DNA from: an uncultured Christensenella sp.
GTDB taxonomy: Bacteria; Bacillota; Clostridia; Christensenellales; Borkfalkiaceae
Length of the DNA: 64,000 nt
Reading direction: 5' to 3'
Assembly: GCA_910578765.1 (NCBI GenBank)
Contig: CAJTRW010000001.1
Coordinates: forward strand, 19,792 to 83,791
Translations under genes and position numbers: made by a program
The notes under the pieces: model-generated
Databases searched by the model: none
Seen by the model: only the letters and a program-made list of their open reading frames with translations
Told to the model about the DNA's origin: nothing
In this document: positions 8,593 through 17,025 of the stretch, piece by piece
Position numbering within the stretch: position 1 is the first letter of the stretch
Layout: each line of letters starts with the position of its first letter

Positions 8593-8621
8593 AATATAGC
8601 AGTTACGGCTTTTAAAGTCAA
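8593..8621 (-). promoter_or_regulatory. promoter of tcdA
   Basis: TTGACT (8616-8621), 17-nt spacer, TATATT (8593-8598). Only 6 nt (TTAAGC) separate the -10 hexamer from the ATG at 8586, so transcription should start at or next to the initiation codon, and no ribosome binding site fits in between. Confidence 0.7.
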
Positions 8622-8661
8622 CACTTTACGCCGTTTACCGTCAAGCGCGTTTAAGCAAAGT

Positions 8662-8699
8662 AACCGCGGCGCGGACAATACATTGTCCGCGCCGCGGTT
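8662..8699 (-). terminator. terminator of the pot operon (long perfect hairpin)
   Basis: 18-bp perfect GC-rich inverted repeat with a 2-base centre, 26 nt after the potD stop. It is flanked by T-rich sequence on the plus-strand side and weaker T-runs on the minus strand. It isolates the pot operon from tcdA. Confidence 0.75.
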
Positions 8700-8725
8700 G
8701 TTTTATTTGCTTGGAAGCAAGCAAT

Positions 8726-10192
8726 TTATTTTTCTACTTTTTCGTATCCCTTTTTGGGTTTATACTTACCGAAAATTCTGTATCTGAAAACGTAAAGCAA
8801 AATGCCTGTGACGGCAACGGCGGCAACGGCGGCTGTTACGCCTATCGCGACGGGAGAAATATCCTTTAAATCCTGACAGCGCACGCTTATCCACATTGCG
8901 TTTATGTCCGAAAGCTTGTCGCCGAAATCCATCATAATTACGCTTCTGTCAATTACGTTCTGCGGGGGGTACTGCGCGAAAAGCTGTCTGCCGCGGTTTA
9001 TATTTGTACCGTCGAAGCCGAAGTCCGCTTTATCCGCGATTATTTTGCAATCCCCGCCGAAAAAGTAACTTACGTCATATTCCAACGTTTCCTCCGCCCC
9101 GCCGGAGGCGTAGCTGTCGTTTATATATTCGTACACCTCGTCGCCCGCTATCGCCGAAGTGTAACCGATATACTCCATATTCCTGACGGCATTGTCCGGA
9201 CGGGACAGGAAGTTTACGAACGCTTCCGCCGCGACACGCCTTTGTCCGTTTCCGTTTATGCCGCGTTTTAACATAAGCCAGCCGTCGAACCAGAGATTGG
9301 CGCACTCGTCGGGGACGGAATACCAAAGAGTTTTACCGTCGTTTTCCGCTTCGTCCATGATATAAACGGCGTCGCCCGACCACTGGTAATTTGCTATAAC
9401 CTTGCCCGTCACCATATCGGATTTGCCAGCGTCCGTTTCAAAGGAATAAACGTTTTCCTTTATTTTCTTTAAAACGCGCTCCGCTTCTTCTATGGTCCGC
9501 GCGTCAACGTCGTTTAACAGGGCGCTTCGTTCCGCGGAAGTTATTTCACCGCCCAGTTTATCGCTGTTGATTATGCCGAGAGTCGCAAAATACGCGTCGC
9601 GCACGTTGTCCTTTACGGTGACCTGCCTTTTATAAGCTTCGTTTAAAAGTATTTTCCAGGTGGAAACGTCCTTCGTATTTTTTAACTTATCGGTATTGTA
9701 AACCAGCCCCGTCGTACCCCACATGTAGCATGCGGCCTTTTTGTCCCAGCCGTTTGCTTTGAAAATTCCGTCTATATAGGGCGAAACGTTGTTGACGTAA
9801 TAATTTTCCTCCGCCGCGACGTCAAAGAATTCGTCCGAATAGTCCAGACATTCGTCCTCGGCAATAAGCTTCATAATCATATAATCGGACGGACAAACGA
9901 GGTCGTAAACGTCGCCCAGACTTAAACTGTTGTACAAATCCTCGTTGGTGCCGAAAGTGGAATACTCTACTTTCACTTTATAGTCGTGCGAGGAATTGAA
10001 CCACTCCGTAAAGTCGTCGACCATGGGATTTATCCCTTCCTCCCTGTCGCCCTCGTCGATATATTCTTCCCAACTGCACACGCGCAGGGTGATTGCGGAG
10101 TCGCTTTTTTTACAGCCCGCAAAGCCGACAAAACACGGAAAAATAATTGCCGCCGCCGCAAAAGCGGAAAAAAATCTTTTAACGAGACTCAT
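8726..10192 (-). CDS. potD: spermidine/putrescine-binding lipoprotein with C-terminal membrane helix
   Basis: 488 residues. Signal peptide with lipobox (FVGFAGC) gives an N-terminal lipid anchor. The mature part is a polyamine-binding PotD/PotF-type protein (LRVCSWEEYIDEGDREEGI; VEYSTFGTNEDLYNSLSLGDVYDLVCPSDYM; WGTTGLVYNTDKL; ANYQWSGDAVYIMDEAE). It is longer than the usual ~350 residues because of an insertion and a C-terminal hydrophobic helix (about 445-467, VAIGVTAAVAAVAVTGILLYVF) followed by a Lys-rich tail, so it may be anchored at both ends. It overlaps potC by 14 nt. Confidence 0.93.
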   Translation of the reverse strand: MSLVKRFFSAFAAAAIIFPCFVGFAGCKKSDSAITLRVCSWEEYIDEGDREEGINPMVDDFTEWFNSSHDYKVKVEYSTFGTNEDLYNSLSLGDVYDLVCPSDYMIMKLIAEDECLDYSDEFFDVAAEENYYVNNVSPYIDGIFKANGWDKKAACYMWGTTGLVYNTDKLKNTKDVSTWKILLNEAYKRQVTVKDNVRDAYFATLGIINSDKLGGEITSAERSALLNDVDARTIEEAERVLKKIKENVYSFETDAGKSDMVTGKVIANYQWSGDAVYIMDEAENDGKTLWYSVPDECANLWFDGWLMLKRGINGNGQRRVAAEAFVNFLSRPDNAVRNMEYIGYTSAIAGDEVYEYINDSYASGGAEETLEYDVSYFFGGDCKIIADKADFGFDGTNINRGRQLFAQYPPQNVIDRSVIMMDFGDKLSDINAMWISVRCQDLKDISPVAIGVTAAVAAVAVTGILLYVFRYRIFGKYKPKKGYEKVEK

Positions 10193-10985
10193 TTTTTTTC
10201 TCCTTTTTTCTGCCGGACAGCACGTTCATGAGCACGACCGCAACTATCACAACAATGAAAATCAAAGTGGAAAGCGCCCAAAGCGCGGTTTTCGCTTCCG
10301 TCTGGCTGCCCTTCGTCGCGTTTACGACGTAAGTGCTTATCGTGTCGAACGTGGAAGGCTTTGTGTACGTTGTCACGAAATAATCGTCCAAAGAAAGAGT
10401 TACCGCCAGCATAAAGCCCGAAAGTATACCAGGAATAAGCTGGGGAATAACCACCTTGAACAGCGCCTGCGCGGGGGTTGCGCCCAAATCGAGCGCGGCT
10501 TCGTACAGACTGTTATCCATTTGTTTAAGCTTGGGAAGTATGGAAAGATATACAAAGGGCGCGGTGAGAACTATATGTCCCAGACCGAGCGGAATATACG
10601 TGTCCTTGCTTACCTGCATTATAACTATGAGAAGCACGCATATGGAAAAGCCGGTAACTATGTCCGCGTTTACGACGGGTATCTGATTGACGGCGTTCAA
10701 AAGCGATTTGGTGACCTTTTTTGAATAAAACGCGCCTATCGCCCCGAAAGTTGCAAGCACGGTTGAAACAGCCGCGCAGACAACGGCAAGCACAATCGTG
10801 CCGAAAATCATATTCCTCAGACCCTCGTCGGCAAAAAGATTTACGTAGTTTTTAAAGGAAAATCCGTTTGCCGACGCGCCGACCATAGAAGCGTCCGTAA
10901 AGCTGTACACGGCAAGCACGACCACGGGCACGTATATGAACGCAAGCACAAGAACCAACCATATTATGCCTAAATACTTTTTCAC
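10179..10985 (-). CDS. potC: polyamine ABC transporter permease PotC
   Basis: 268 residues, six predicted membrane segments, with the EAA loop (LYEAALDLGATPAQALFKVVIPQLIPGILSG, quoted in parts) that docks to PotA. Paired with PotB to form the channel for polyamine uptake. It starts inside the end of potB (4-nt overlap) and overlaps potD, so translation is coupled along the operon. Confidence 0.94.
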   Translation of the reverse strand: MKKYLGIIWLVLVLAFIYVPVVVLAVYSFTDASMVGASANGFSFKNYVNLFADEGLRNMIFGTIVLAVVCAAVSTVLATFGAIGAFYSKKVTKSLLNAVNQIPVVNADIVTGFSICVLLIVIMQVSKDTYIPLGLGHIVLTAPFVYLSILPKLKQMDNSLYEAALDLGATPAQALFKVVIPQLIPGILSGFMLAVTLSLDDYFVTTYTKPSTFDTISTYVVNATKGSQTEAKTALWALSTLIFIVVIVAVVLMNVLSGRKKEKKNESR

Positions 10986-11776
10986 AGCAGCGTCCCCCTG
11001 TTGCCCGAATCCTTTTCACTGAAACGGTTTGTGGCTAACGTAACTATAAAAATTATGACAAGCAGCACGAGAGATATAAGCGCGCCGTTATTCCAGTCGT
11101 ACGCGCTGAAATAACTGCCGATAAGGCTGCCCATAATGTATGTGCTGTTGTACAGCATATCCAGAACCACGTAGTTGGTCATGGAAGGGAGAAACACCAT
11201 AGTCACGCCCGAAATTATGCCCGGGACCGAAAGCGGCAGGGTTACGCGCATGAACGTCGTAAATTTACCCGCGCCCAAATCCGCCGCGGCTTCCAGATAG
11301 CTTTTGTCAAGCTTGGAAAGCGACGTGTACAGCGGCAGTATCATAAAGGGCAGAAAGTCGTACGTCATACCCGTTACGGAATTAAAAAACTGATATTTCG
11401 AAATGTTTCCTTCGATAAGCGTAAGTATTTCTTTAAGCGCGGTTACCCTGAGCGTGAAGTTAATCCACATGGGAAGTATGAAAAGCAGAAGCAGTGCGTA
11501 CTTCTTTTTAAAGTTGCTTCTTGCAAGTATGTACGCCGTGGGATAAGCTATCGCAAGGCAGACAAGCGTTGTGACGGCGGCAACCGCAAACGAATATAAA
11601 AGCGTGCCGAGTGTGTTTGTGCTTGAAAAAAAGGCGGTAAAATTGGAAAAAGTAAATTTACCCTGTCCGTTTGTAAACGCGTGATACACAAGCACTAACA
11701 GCGGAAATATTACAAACAGTATCAAAAACACAGCGTACGGGATACAAAGCTGTTTTCTGTTGAATCTCAGCTTCAT
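10982..11776 (-). CDS. potB: polyamine ABC transporter permease PotB
   Basis: 264 residues, six membrane helices, EAA loop SYLEAAADLGAGKF followed by VTLPLSVPGIISG. N-terminal FPLLVLVYHAF and the following periplasmic-facing loop match PotB. The 4-nt overlap with potA at one end and with potC at the other fits a tightly coupled operon. Confidence 0.94.
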   Translation of the reverse strand: MKLRFNRKQLCIPYAVFLILFVIFPLLVLVYHAFTNGQGKFTFSNFTAFFSSTNTLGTLLYSFAVAAVTTLVCLAIAYPTAYILARSNFKKKYALLLLFILPMWINFTLRVTALKEILTLIEGNISKYQFFNSVTGMTYDFLPFMILPLYTSLSKLDKSYLEAAADLGAGKFTTFMRVTLPLSVPGIISGVTMVFLPSMTNYVVLDMLYNSTYIMGSLIGSYFSAYDWNNGALISLVLLVIIFIVTLATNRFSEKDSGNRGTLL

Positions 11777-13287
11777 TTAACGTCTTCCCCCGTAACTTTT
11801 AAGGTAAGCTTTATTTTTTCTTTGGGGATTATCACGCCGACCAAGTCGCCGGTGTTCCACAGGTCGGGACAGGACAGAACGTAGTCCTCCTCGTTTTCTT
11901 CTGTTCTGACAATATAGCGGTAATGGTCGCCCTTGTATATCATGGAAATGATATTTCCCTGAGCCCCGCCCGAGGATATGTCGTCCGTCATGGTTATGGC
12001 GTGCGTGTCTACCTCAACGCAAACTTCCGTGCCGGTCAAATCTATTTTTTCGCCCTGAGCGGTGATAAGGTAACCTTCTTCGTCCAGATGTGAACCTTTG
12101 TAAAGCTGAGTGACGTCGCAGTCGAAAACGCCGTCGCCGAACTCCACCGCGTTGTTTTTTGTAACGACTCCGTCGTATTTGTTGACGGTGTAGACCTTAC
12201 GCATAAGATGTATACCGTCAGGCTCTATGCGCATGCCTATGGTTGTGCCCGCCTCCGCATTGGACGTGCTTTGTATTATAATTTCAAACTTGCCTATACC
12301 TACCGTTATTTCGTAATGGACGCCCTTAAAAACGGTTGACAGCACCTTGCCTTTAAGCTGCCCTTCCCCGGGCGAACAAATTTTAATATCCTCGGGACGC
12401 ACGACGACGTCCACAAGCTGGTTTATCTCGTAATCGTCAAGGCAGTCGAACGTCGCGCCGCAAAATTTTACTTTCAGTTTGCCGACGACAGCCCCGTTGA
12501 AAATGTTGCTTTCGCCTATGAAGTCCGCAACGAAGGTGTTTACGGGCTCGTTATAGATTTCCGTGGGCGTGCCCGTCTGCTGTATTTCGCCGTCGTTTAT
12601 GACGACTACTTTGTCCGACATGGTAAGCGCTTCTTCCTGGTCGTGCGTGACGTAGATAAAGGTTATGCCCAGCCTTTTGTGCATATTTTTAAGCTCGATC
12701 TGCATTTCCTTGCGCATTTTAAGGTCAAGCGCGCCCAAAGGCTCGTCCAGAAGAAGAATTTCCGGTTCGTTTACTATTGCACGCGCTATTGCTATACGCT
12801 GCTGCTGTCCGCCCGATAAAGTGGAAACGCTTCTCTTTTCAAAGCCTTCCAAGTCGACTATTTCAAGCGCTTTTTTGACTTTTTTGTCTATTTCCGCACG
12901 GGAAAGTTTCTGCTTTTTGGTATATTCGTCGCCGTCTTTATTGCGGTATGTATTTATCACCCTTTTCAGCCGCAGACCGAACGCAATGTTTTCGTAAACG
13001 TTTAAATGCGGAAAGAGCGCGTATTTCTGGAACACGGTGTTTACGGGTCTTTTATTGGGCGGCAGGCGGCTTATGTCCTCTCCGTCCAAAAGTATTTGCC
13101 CCGACGTGGGAAGCTCGAAGCCCGCAATCATTCTTAGCGTTGTGGTCTTACCGCAACCCGACGGACCGAGAAAGGTAACAAACTCGCCCTTTTTTACCTG
13201 TAAATTGAAATTTTCCACGGCAACGGTGTCGCCGTCGTATACTTTTTTTACGTCTATCAATTCGATTATGTTTTCGCTTTTGCCCAT
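11773..13287 (-). CDS. potA: polyamine ABC transporter ATPase PotA, extended
   Basis: 504 residues from the ATG at 13287 (AAGGAGACTGAC upstream); the open frame further upstream is the antisense-free overlap with the regulator and is not coding. Walker A GPSGCGKTT at 41-49, signature LSGGQQQR at 157-164, Walker B ILLLDEPLGALD at 177-188, then THDQEEALT. Typical PotA is 360-380 residues: this one has an insertion after the Q-loop region (INTYRNKDGDEYTKKQK, about 111-127) and extra TOBE-like C-terminal sequence. It energises PotBC. Confidence 0.94.
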   Translation of the reverse strand: MGKSENIIELIDVKKVYDGDTVAVENFNLQVKKGEFVTFLGPSGCGKTTTLRMIAGFELPTSGQILLDGEDISRLPPNKRPVNTVFQKYALFPHLNVYENIAFGLRLKRVINTYRNKDGDEYTKKQKLSRAEIDKKVKKALEIVDLEGFEKRSVSTLSGGQQQRIAIARAIVNEPEILLLDEPLGALDLKMRKEMQIELKNMHKRLGITFIYVTHDQEEALTMSDKVVVINDGEIQQTGTPTEIYNEPVNTFVADFIGESNIFNGAVVGKLKVKFCGATFDCLDDYEINQLVDVVVRPEDIKICSPGEGQLKGKVLSTVFKGVHYEITVGIGKFEIIIQSTSNAEAGTTIGMRIEPDGIHLMRKVYTVNKYDGVVTKNNAVEFGDGVFDCDVTQLYKGSHLDEEGYLITAQGEKIDLTGTEVCVEVDTHAITMTDDISSGGAQGNIISMIYKGDHYRYIVRTEENEEDYVLSCPDLWNTGDLVGVIIPKEKIKLTLKVTGEDVK

Positions 13288-13297
13288 GTCAGTCTCC

Positions 13298-13831
13298 TTA
13301 AAAATTAGGCGGTGTGGAAATCCACAGAAATTTCGCCGTTCCGTTTCCGTTGTTTGAAATATTGTGCGACTTGTCCGCCGCATAGTAAAAGGTTTCGCCC
13401 TTTTTGCAAATATATTTCTTTTTGCCCAGCTCCAGACATATCCTGCCTTCCAAAACGTATCCGAACTCCTCTCCCTCGTGAGGGAAATCGACCGAGGTGG
13501 ACGCGCCCGCCAACAGCTCAACAAGGACGGGTTCCATTTCGTTTTTCTGCGCGTTGGGTATTATCCATTTCAAAAGCATGCCGTTTTCATGCTTTTCTAT
13601 GAAATCATCGGCGGAGAAAACTATGCGCGCGTCGTCCTCTTTTTTGAAAAACTCGGCAAGGTCGGTACCCAAAGCCGAAAGAATGTCGCGCAAGGTCGAG
13701 ATAGACGGCTCCGTCAAATCGTTTTCAAGCTGCGATATGTAGCCCTTGGTCAGCTCGCACCGGTCGGCAAGCTCCGCCTGCGAAAGGTTTAGCTGCAGCC
13801 TCAACCGTTTTATTTTATTGCCTATATCCAT
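13298..13831 (-). CDS. XRE-cupin transcriptional regulator of the pot operon
   Basis: 177 residues: N-terminal HTH_3 domain (IGNKIKRLRLQLNLSQAELADRCELTKGYISQLE..., residues 2-60) and C-terminal cupin (FPHEGEEFGYVLEGRICLELGKKKYICKKGETFYYAADKSHNISN, in parts). This architecture is shared with PuuR and related regulators that sense polyamines or amino-acid-like ligands. It is the first gene of the pot operon, 10 nt before potA, so it probably autoregulates polyamine uptake. Confidence 0.9.
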   Translation of the reverse strand: MDIGNKIKRLRLQLNLSQAELADRCELTKGYISQLENDLTEPSISTLRDILSALGTDLAEFFKKEDDARIVFSADDFIEKHENGMLLKWIIPNAQKNEMEPVLVELLAGASTSVDFPHEGEEFGYVLEGRICLELGKKKYICKKGETFYYAADKSHNISNNGNGTAKFLWISTPPNF

Positions 13832-13855
13832 AATAATCCTCGGGATTAGAGATTT

Positions 13856-13870
13856 TAAACAAAAAGTTTA
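13856..13870 (-). promoter_or_regulatory. operator-like inverted repeat downstream of the pot promoter
   Basis: TAAAC-N5-GTTTA lies between the pot promoter and the regulator start, where a bound XRE dimer would block transcription. Short and AT-rich, so chance occurrence is possible. Confidence 0.35.
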
Positions 13871-13894
13871 ATAAAAATAAACCCAAACAAGAAG

Positions 13895-13923
13895 ATTATA
13901 TATATACAGCCCCCCTATGTCAA
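13895..13923 (-). promoter_or_regulatory. promoter of the potRABCD operon
   Basis: Perfect consensus: TTGACA (13918-13923), 17-nt spacer, TATAAT (13895-13900) on the minus strand. Confidence 0.85.
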
Positions 13924-13943
13924 ATATTTTTGTATAGTAATAA

Positions 13944-13973
13944 AAAAATTCCCCGTCGAAACGGGGAATTTTT
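13944..13973 (-). terminator. terminator after the SGNH lipoprotein gene
   Basis: 12-bp stem AAAAATTCCCCG/CGGGGAATTTTT with loop TCGAAA; the A/T arms make it functional in either direction. It lies 14 nt after the stop at 13987 and 21 nt before the pot -35 box. Confidence 0.85.
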
Positions 13974-13986
13974 ATTTACTGATGAA

Positions 13987-15789
13987 TTATGCGTTTACCC
14001 ATTCGCCCGAAGCAAATGTAATATTGCTGAAACTTGCCCTGGTTCCTCTTACTACCCACAAACAAACATAAACGTATTTATTATCCGAAGCGCCGAGATC
14101 AAAATCTTTTACCGCGCTGTACGGCGCTTTATCGTTAAATGTAGCGACAACGGACTGGCTTGTTCTTGCAATTGACAAGCTATATTTCGTGCCTGTGGTT
14201 ATACCGCTGTCCTTAACGCCCGAAGTGAATAACGTTCCGTTAAGTCTACCGGAATAAACATTGGCGTCAGCCCCCTTATTAGTCACGATACAACCGGTAT
14301 TTACGTAATTACTTTTCGCTGTATTTAAAGAATCTACCATTATGTCATCCCTGAGCATCATACCAAAGCCCGACTGATTATTAGAGCTATCGAAAGTTTC
14401 CAAAGTTACGTCCGCCGTCACTGTGAACGCGGTAGCAAACGGTATTTGTATAAATATACCGACAAGACTGTCGTCGCCGCTTTGTATCTTACCTTTACCT
14501 GCGTCGGCATTGACCGTAAACGTTACTCCGTCCTCGTCCGTTCCCTGTGTAATAGAATATTGACTTGTTGTAGCAATATTGGTAATACCCAGATTTGCGC
14601 CGAACGCAGTGCCGTACCAGTTGTAAACCTTTTCGGAATTTGCGTCCTTAGTGGAACCGTTTACTGCCCATTTCGAGGATTTATCGGTATCGGGATTGAA
14701 AGGTTCTTGCGAGGGCACTTCATAATCGTGATTAACCATAGCCGTCGCATTTTCGGCATAAGTCGGTTTTTTTGCGTTTGTCTTTACGCTTGCCGAAAGC
14801 GGTAAAGTTGTAGATTTAATAGCGTCAGCTATATAATAGCTGTTCATTTTAGCACCGAAAAGGTTTGTATGTGTTCCGTCATACGAAGCCAAATCGGGAA
14901 CGATTGACGATTTGGATTCATCACTCCATTTACCGCCTTTAATAGAATGATATTTAATGGCTTCGTCATAACCGATAGCCTTATAATCATTTTTGGTAAG
15001 CGTGGTTAAATCCACAAGCGTTAAATTCTGTTCAGTCGCCAAATCGCGTATTGCCTGCGCATAGTTGCCACCGTTCCAGTCGGTAGTAATATTTTTGTTG
15101 GTAGAATCGGTATAATTAGTTTTCGATTCCGTAATATGATCGGAATCATACTTTGCAGAGTCGGAAGCAAGTCTTACTATAGGCGTACAAAGAATTGGCG
15201 TCGCTCCTTTGCTTACCGCAAGATCGATATAATAATGTTTCAATATGTACTTGAACGAAACAGGGCGTTGCGCGTCATAAGTCCCTATCATAGTCGAGGT
15301 ATCCGAGGAAGAAAGCGTCGGGTCGGAATATCTGTCCGCTTCATACTTCTCGTCATTATGTCCGAAGCCGATAATAAGATAATCACCGTTCGTTATATTC
15401 GAAAGCTGTGAATAGTTATTCTCTTTTGTAAAGCTGTAAGAGCTCCTTCCGGAAAGCGCAATGTTTATGACGTTTGCTTTATCTATGTTTATATATTCTT
15501 GAATCTGCGTACCGTAACCGTAGCGCGGTATGTACAACGCTTTGTCGGTACTGCCGAAGTCGCAGACCGTGCTGTCGCCGACAAGGTAAATTTTACCCGT
15601 GAATTTTACGGAAGTATCTTGTTCGGGCGTCCCGCCTTCGGGAGGGTTGGTTGTGCCGCCCGGGGGATTAGTCGTTCCGCCGTTTTCCTTATCCTTGCCC
15701 TTGCAGGCGGTCATGCCAACGCAGGCGAACGCCGTGCCGATACACAGTGCGGACGCCAGAACCGCGCTTAAAATTTTTTTGCTTTTCAT
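13987..15789 (-). CDS. secreted SGNH/GDSL hydrolase lipoprotein (acetylesterase-like)
   Basis: 600 residues from the ATG at 15789 (AAGGAGAATTAT before it; 28 extra upstream codons lack a site). Lipoprotein signal peptide with lipobox MTAC (Cys29), then a Gly/Pro-rich linker. The SGNH fold shows block I YLVGDSTVCDFG (Ser73), block II LSGRSS, block III GFGHND (Asn144) and block V SYDGTHTN (Asp303, His306), matching rhamnogalacturonan acetylesterase-type enzymes. Residues about 400-600 form a beta-rich module that may bind glycan. Likely removes acetyl groups from plant polysaccharide. The GH28 gene at 30352 would use related substrates. Confidence 0.85.
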   Translation of the reverse strand: MKSKKILSAVLASALCIGTAFACVGMTACKGKDKENGGTTNPPGGTTNPPEGGTPEQDTSVKFTGKIYLVGDSTVCDFGSTDKALYIPRYGYGTQIQEYINIDKANVINIALSGRSSYSFTKENNYSQLSNITNGDYLIIGFGHNDEKYEADRYSDPTLSSSDTSTMIGTYDAQRPVSFKYILKHYYIDLAVSKGATPILCTPIVRLASDSAKYDSDHITESKTNYTDSTNKNITTDWNGGNYAQAIRDLATEQNLTLVDLTTLTKNDYKAIGYDEAIKYHSIKGGKWSDESKSSIVPDLASYDGTHTNLFGAKMNSYYIADAIKSTTLPLSASVKTNAKKPTYAENATAMVNHDYEVPSQEPFNPDTDKSSKWAVNGSTKDANSEKVYNWYGTAFGANLGITNIATTSQYSITQGTDEDGVTFTVNADAGKGKIQSGDDSLVGIFIQIPFATAFTVTADVTLETFDSSNNQSGFGMMLRDDIMVDSLNTAKSNYVNTGCIVTNKGADANVYSGRLNGTLFTSGVKDSGITTGTKYSLSIARTSQSVVATFNDKAPYSAVKDFDLGASDNKYVYVCLWVVRGTRASFSNITFASGEWVNA

Positions 15790-15830
15790 ATAATTCTCCT
15801 TAAAAAATATTTCAAACTGATAAGGATATT

Positions 15831-15870
15831 TGTGCGTTAATTCATTAACGCACAAGAGGGTACCCTCTTG
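15831..15870. promoter_or_regulatory. two adjacent palindromes between the TIR and SGNH genes
   Basis: TGTGCGTTAA-TTCA-TTAACGCACA (15831-15854) abuts the perfect 18-nt palindrome CAAGAGGGTACCCTCTTG (15853-15870). They lie after the TIR gene stop and before the SGNH start. There is no U-run, so they may be an attenuator, a weak terminator or protein-binding sites. Confidence 0.6.
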
Positions 15871-15885
15871 CATTTCGACTTTTAA

Positions 15886-17025
15886 TTATAAATTTTTACC
15901 GAGCAGATATTTTTTGTATTTATTGTAATCTATGTCGATAACCGGTATTATGCTTGCGCAGGCGTCCACGTTTATTTGACGGTAAACGTCGTCGCTGCCC
16001 CTGTCCGCAAAAAGTATGTTGCCCTGACTGTCGCCGACAAAGAAATAACCGTCGTCTATCGAATCTGTCAGCGGCGCTTTTTCAAGCACTTCTTTCAGTT
16101 GCGGATAATTATTTTCATGCTCGGCAGCGCGCAGAAACCTGATTGCTTTGCCGTTGCCGTCCTTTTTCAGACACTCCGCAAAAGACGGTTCTAACTCAAT
16201 ATGTTTTTCTTTCAGTCGCACGTCCCCTTTGTCAAGGAAAAGACCGTCGTTTATATAATCCATGACGCTTACCGCCAAGGAACGGCAAGCCGCGCCGTAC
16301 AGCTCGTCTGAAACGAAAATTGCGCTAATCGTATCACCGTTATAGGCAAACACCTTCCACTCCGCATCCTGACCGTTGACCACGTTTTCAACTATGCGGC
16401 AGGAAGTTTTTATGCGGTAATTCGCGTCTGTAAGCCCGTCCTCCGCAAGCGCGTCTATCTTGCCGCTTTCCTGCGACAGACACCCCCAGGTGGCAAACAC
16501 GTCCTTTATAAGGGAATTGACAAGACCGTCGTCGTCCGTGCGCCCGAAAGCCGCCGTCTTATATATCCTGTCTTTATCGAACTTTTTTGAAAAGTGTCCC
16601 GTGCGCTCTAAAATTTTATCGAAATCCGCGGGATGCGCGCCGAGGAGCTTCTGTGTGGAAACGCTGAGAAAATTCTGCAAATTCATAGGGTCGCCGTCGC
16701 CCATAAGTACGTACGCCGTACCGAATTTTTTATGCGATTTTTCAAGACTTTCCGCCATATCGAACTCTTTGAGGCACGCCTCGCTGAAAATGAAATCCGG
16801 ACTGACAAGATATAAAATACCGCAGCAGTTTTTATTTGCCGTGACTTCCTCTACCTTTTTAAGCCAGTTCTGACCCGTTTTAAGCTCCGCGTCGTACCAA
16901 AAGTCCGCGCCATAATCGTTAAGCGCGGAAAGAAGCTTTGACACCGCTTCGCCATCCGCATGAGAATAGCTTACGAAAACGTATTTGCCGGAGGGGTTTT
17001 TTCTGCCGAGATATGTGTTGATCAT
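15886..17025 (-). CDS. TIR-domain protein
   Basis: 379 residues. An N-terminal TIR domain spans about residues 13-130: KYVFVSYSHAD (14-24), FWYDAELKTGQNW (42-54), CGILYLVSPDF and SEACLKE (81-87). The Glu in the Cys-x-x-Glu motif (Glu87) corresponds to the catalytic Glu of NAD+-consuming TIR enzymes, so hydrolysis or cyclisation of NAD+ is plausible. The remaining 250 residues (no match I recognise; partly beta-rich, NVNGQDAEWKVFAYNG...) may sense or regulate. Last gene of the radical-SAM operon; its ATG overlaps the stop of the 809-aa gene (ATGA), so their translation is coupled. Confidence 0.85.
   Translation of the reverse strand: MINTYLGRKNPSGKYVFVSYSHADGEAVSKLLSALNDYGADFWYDAELKTGQNWLKKVEEVTANKNCCGILYLVSPDFIFSEACLKEFDMAESLEKSHKKFGTAYVLMGDGDPMNLQNFLSVSTQKLLGAHPADFDKILERTGHFSKKFDKDRIYKTAAFGRTDDDGLVNSLIKDVFATWGCLSQESGKIDALAEDGLTDANYRIKTSCRIVENVVNGQDAEWKVFAYNGDTISAIFVSDELYGAACRSLAVSVMDYINDGLFLDKGDVRLKEKHIELEPSFAECLKKDGNGKAIRFLRAAEHENNYPQLKEVLEKAPLTDSIDDGYFFVGDSQGNILFADRGSDDVYRQINVDACASIIPVIDIDYNKYKKYLLGKNL

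Noticed and set aside
13288..13524. 79-codon N-terminal extension of PotA
   Set aside because: It overlaps the cupin gene and has no ribosome binding site, while the ATG at 13287 has AAGGAG and matches family N-termini.
15790..15873. 28-codon N-terminal extension of the SGNH lipoprotein
   Set aside because: The ATG at 15789 follows AAGGAG and begins a clean lipoprotein signal peptide; the extension would run through the two palindromes.
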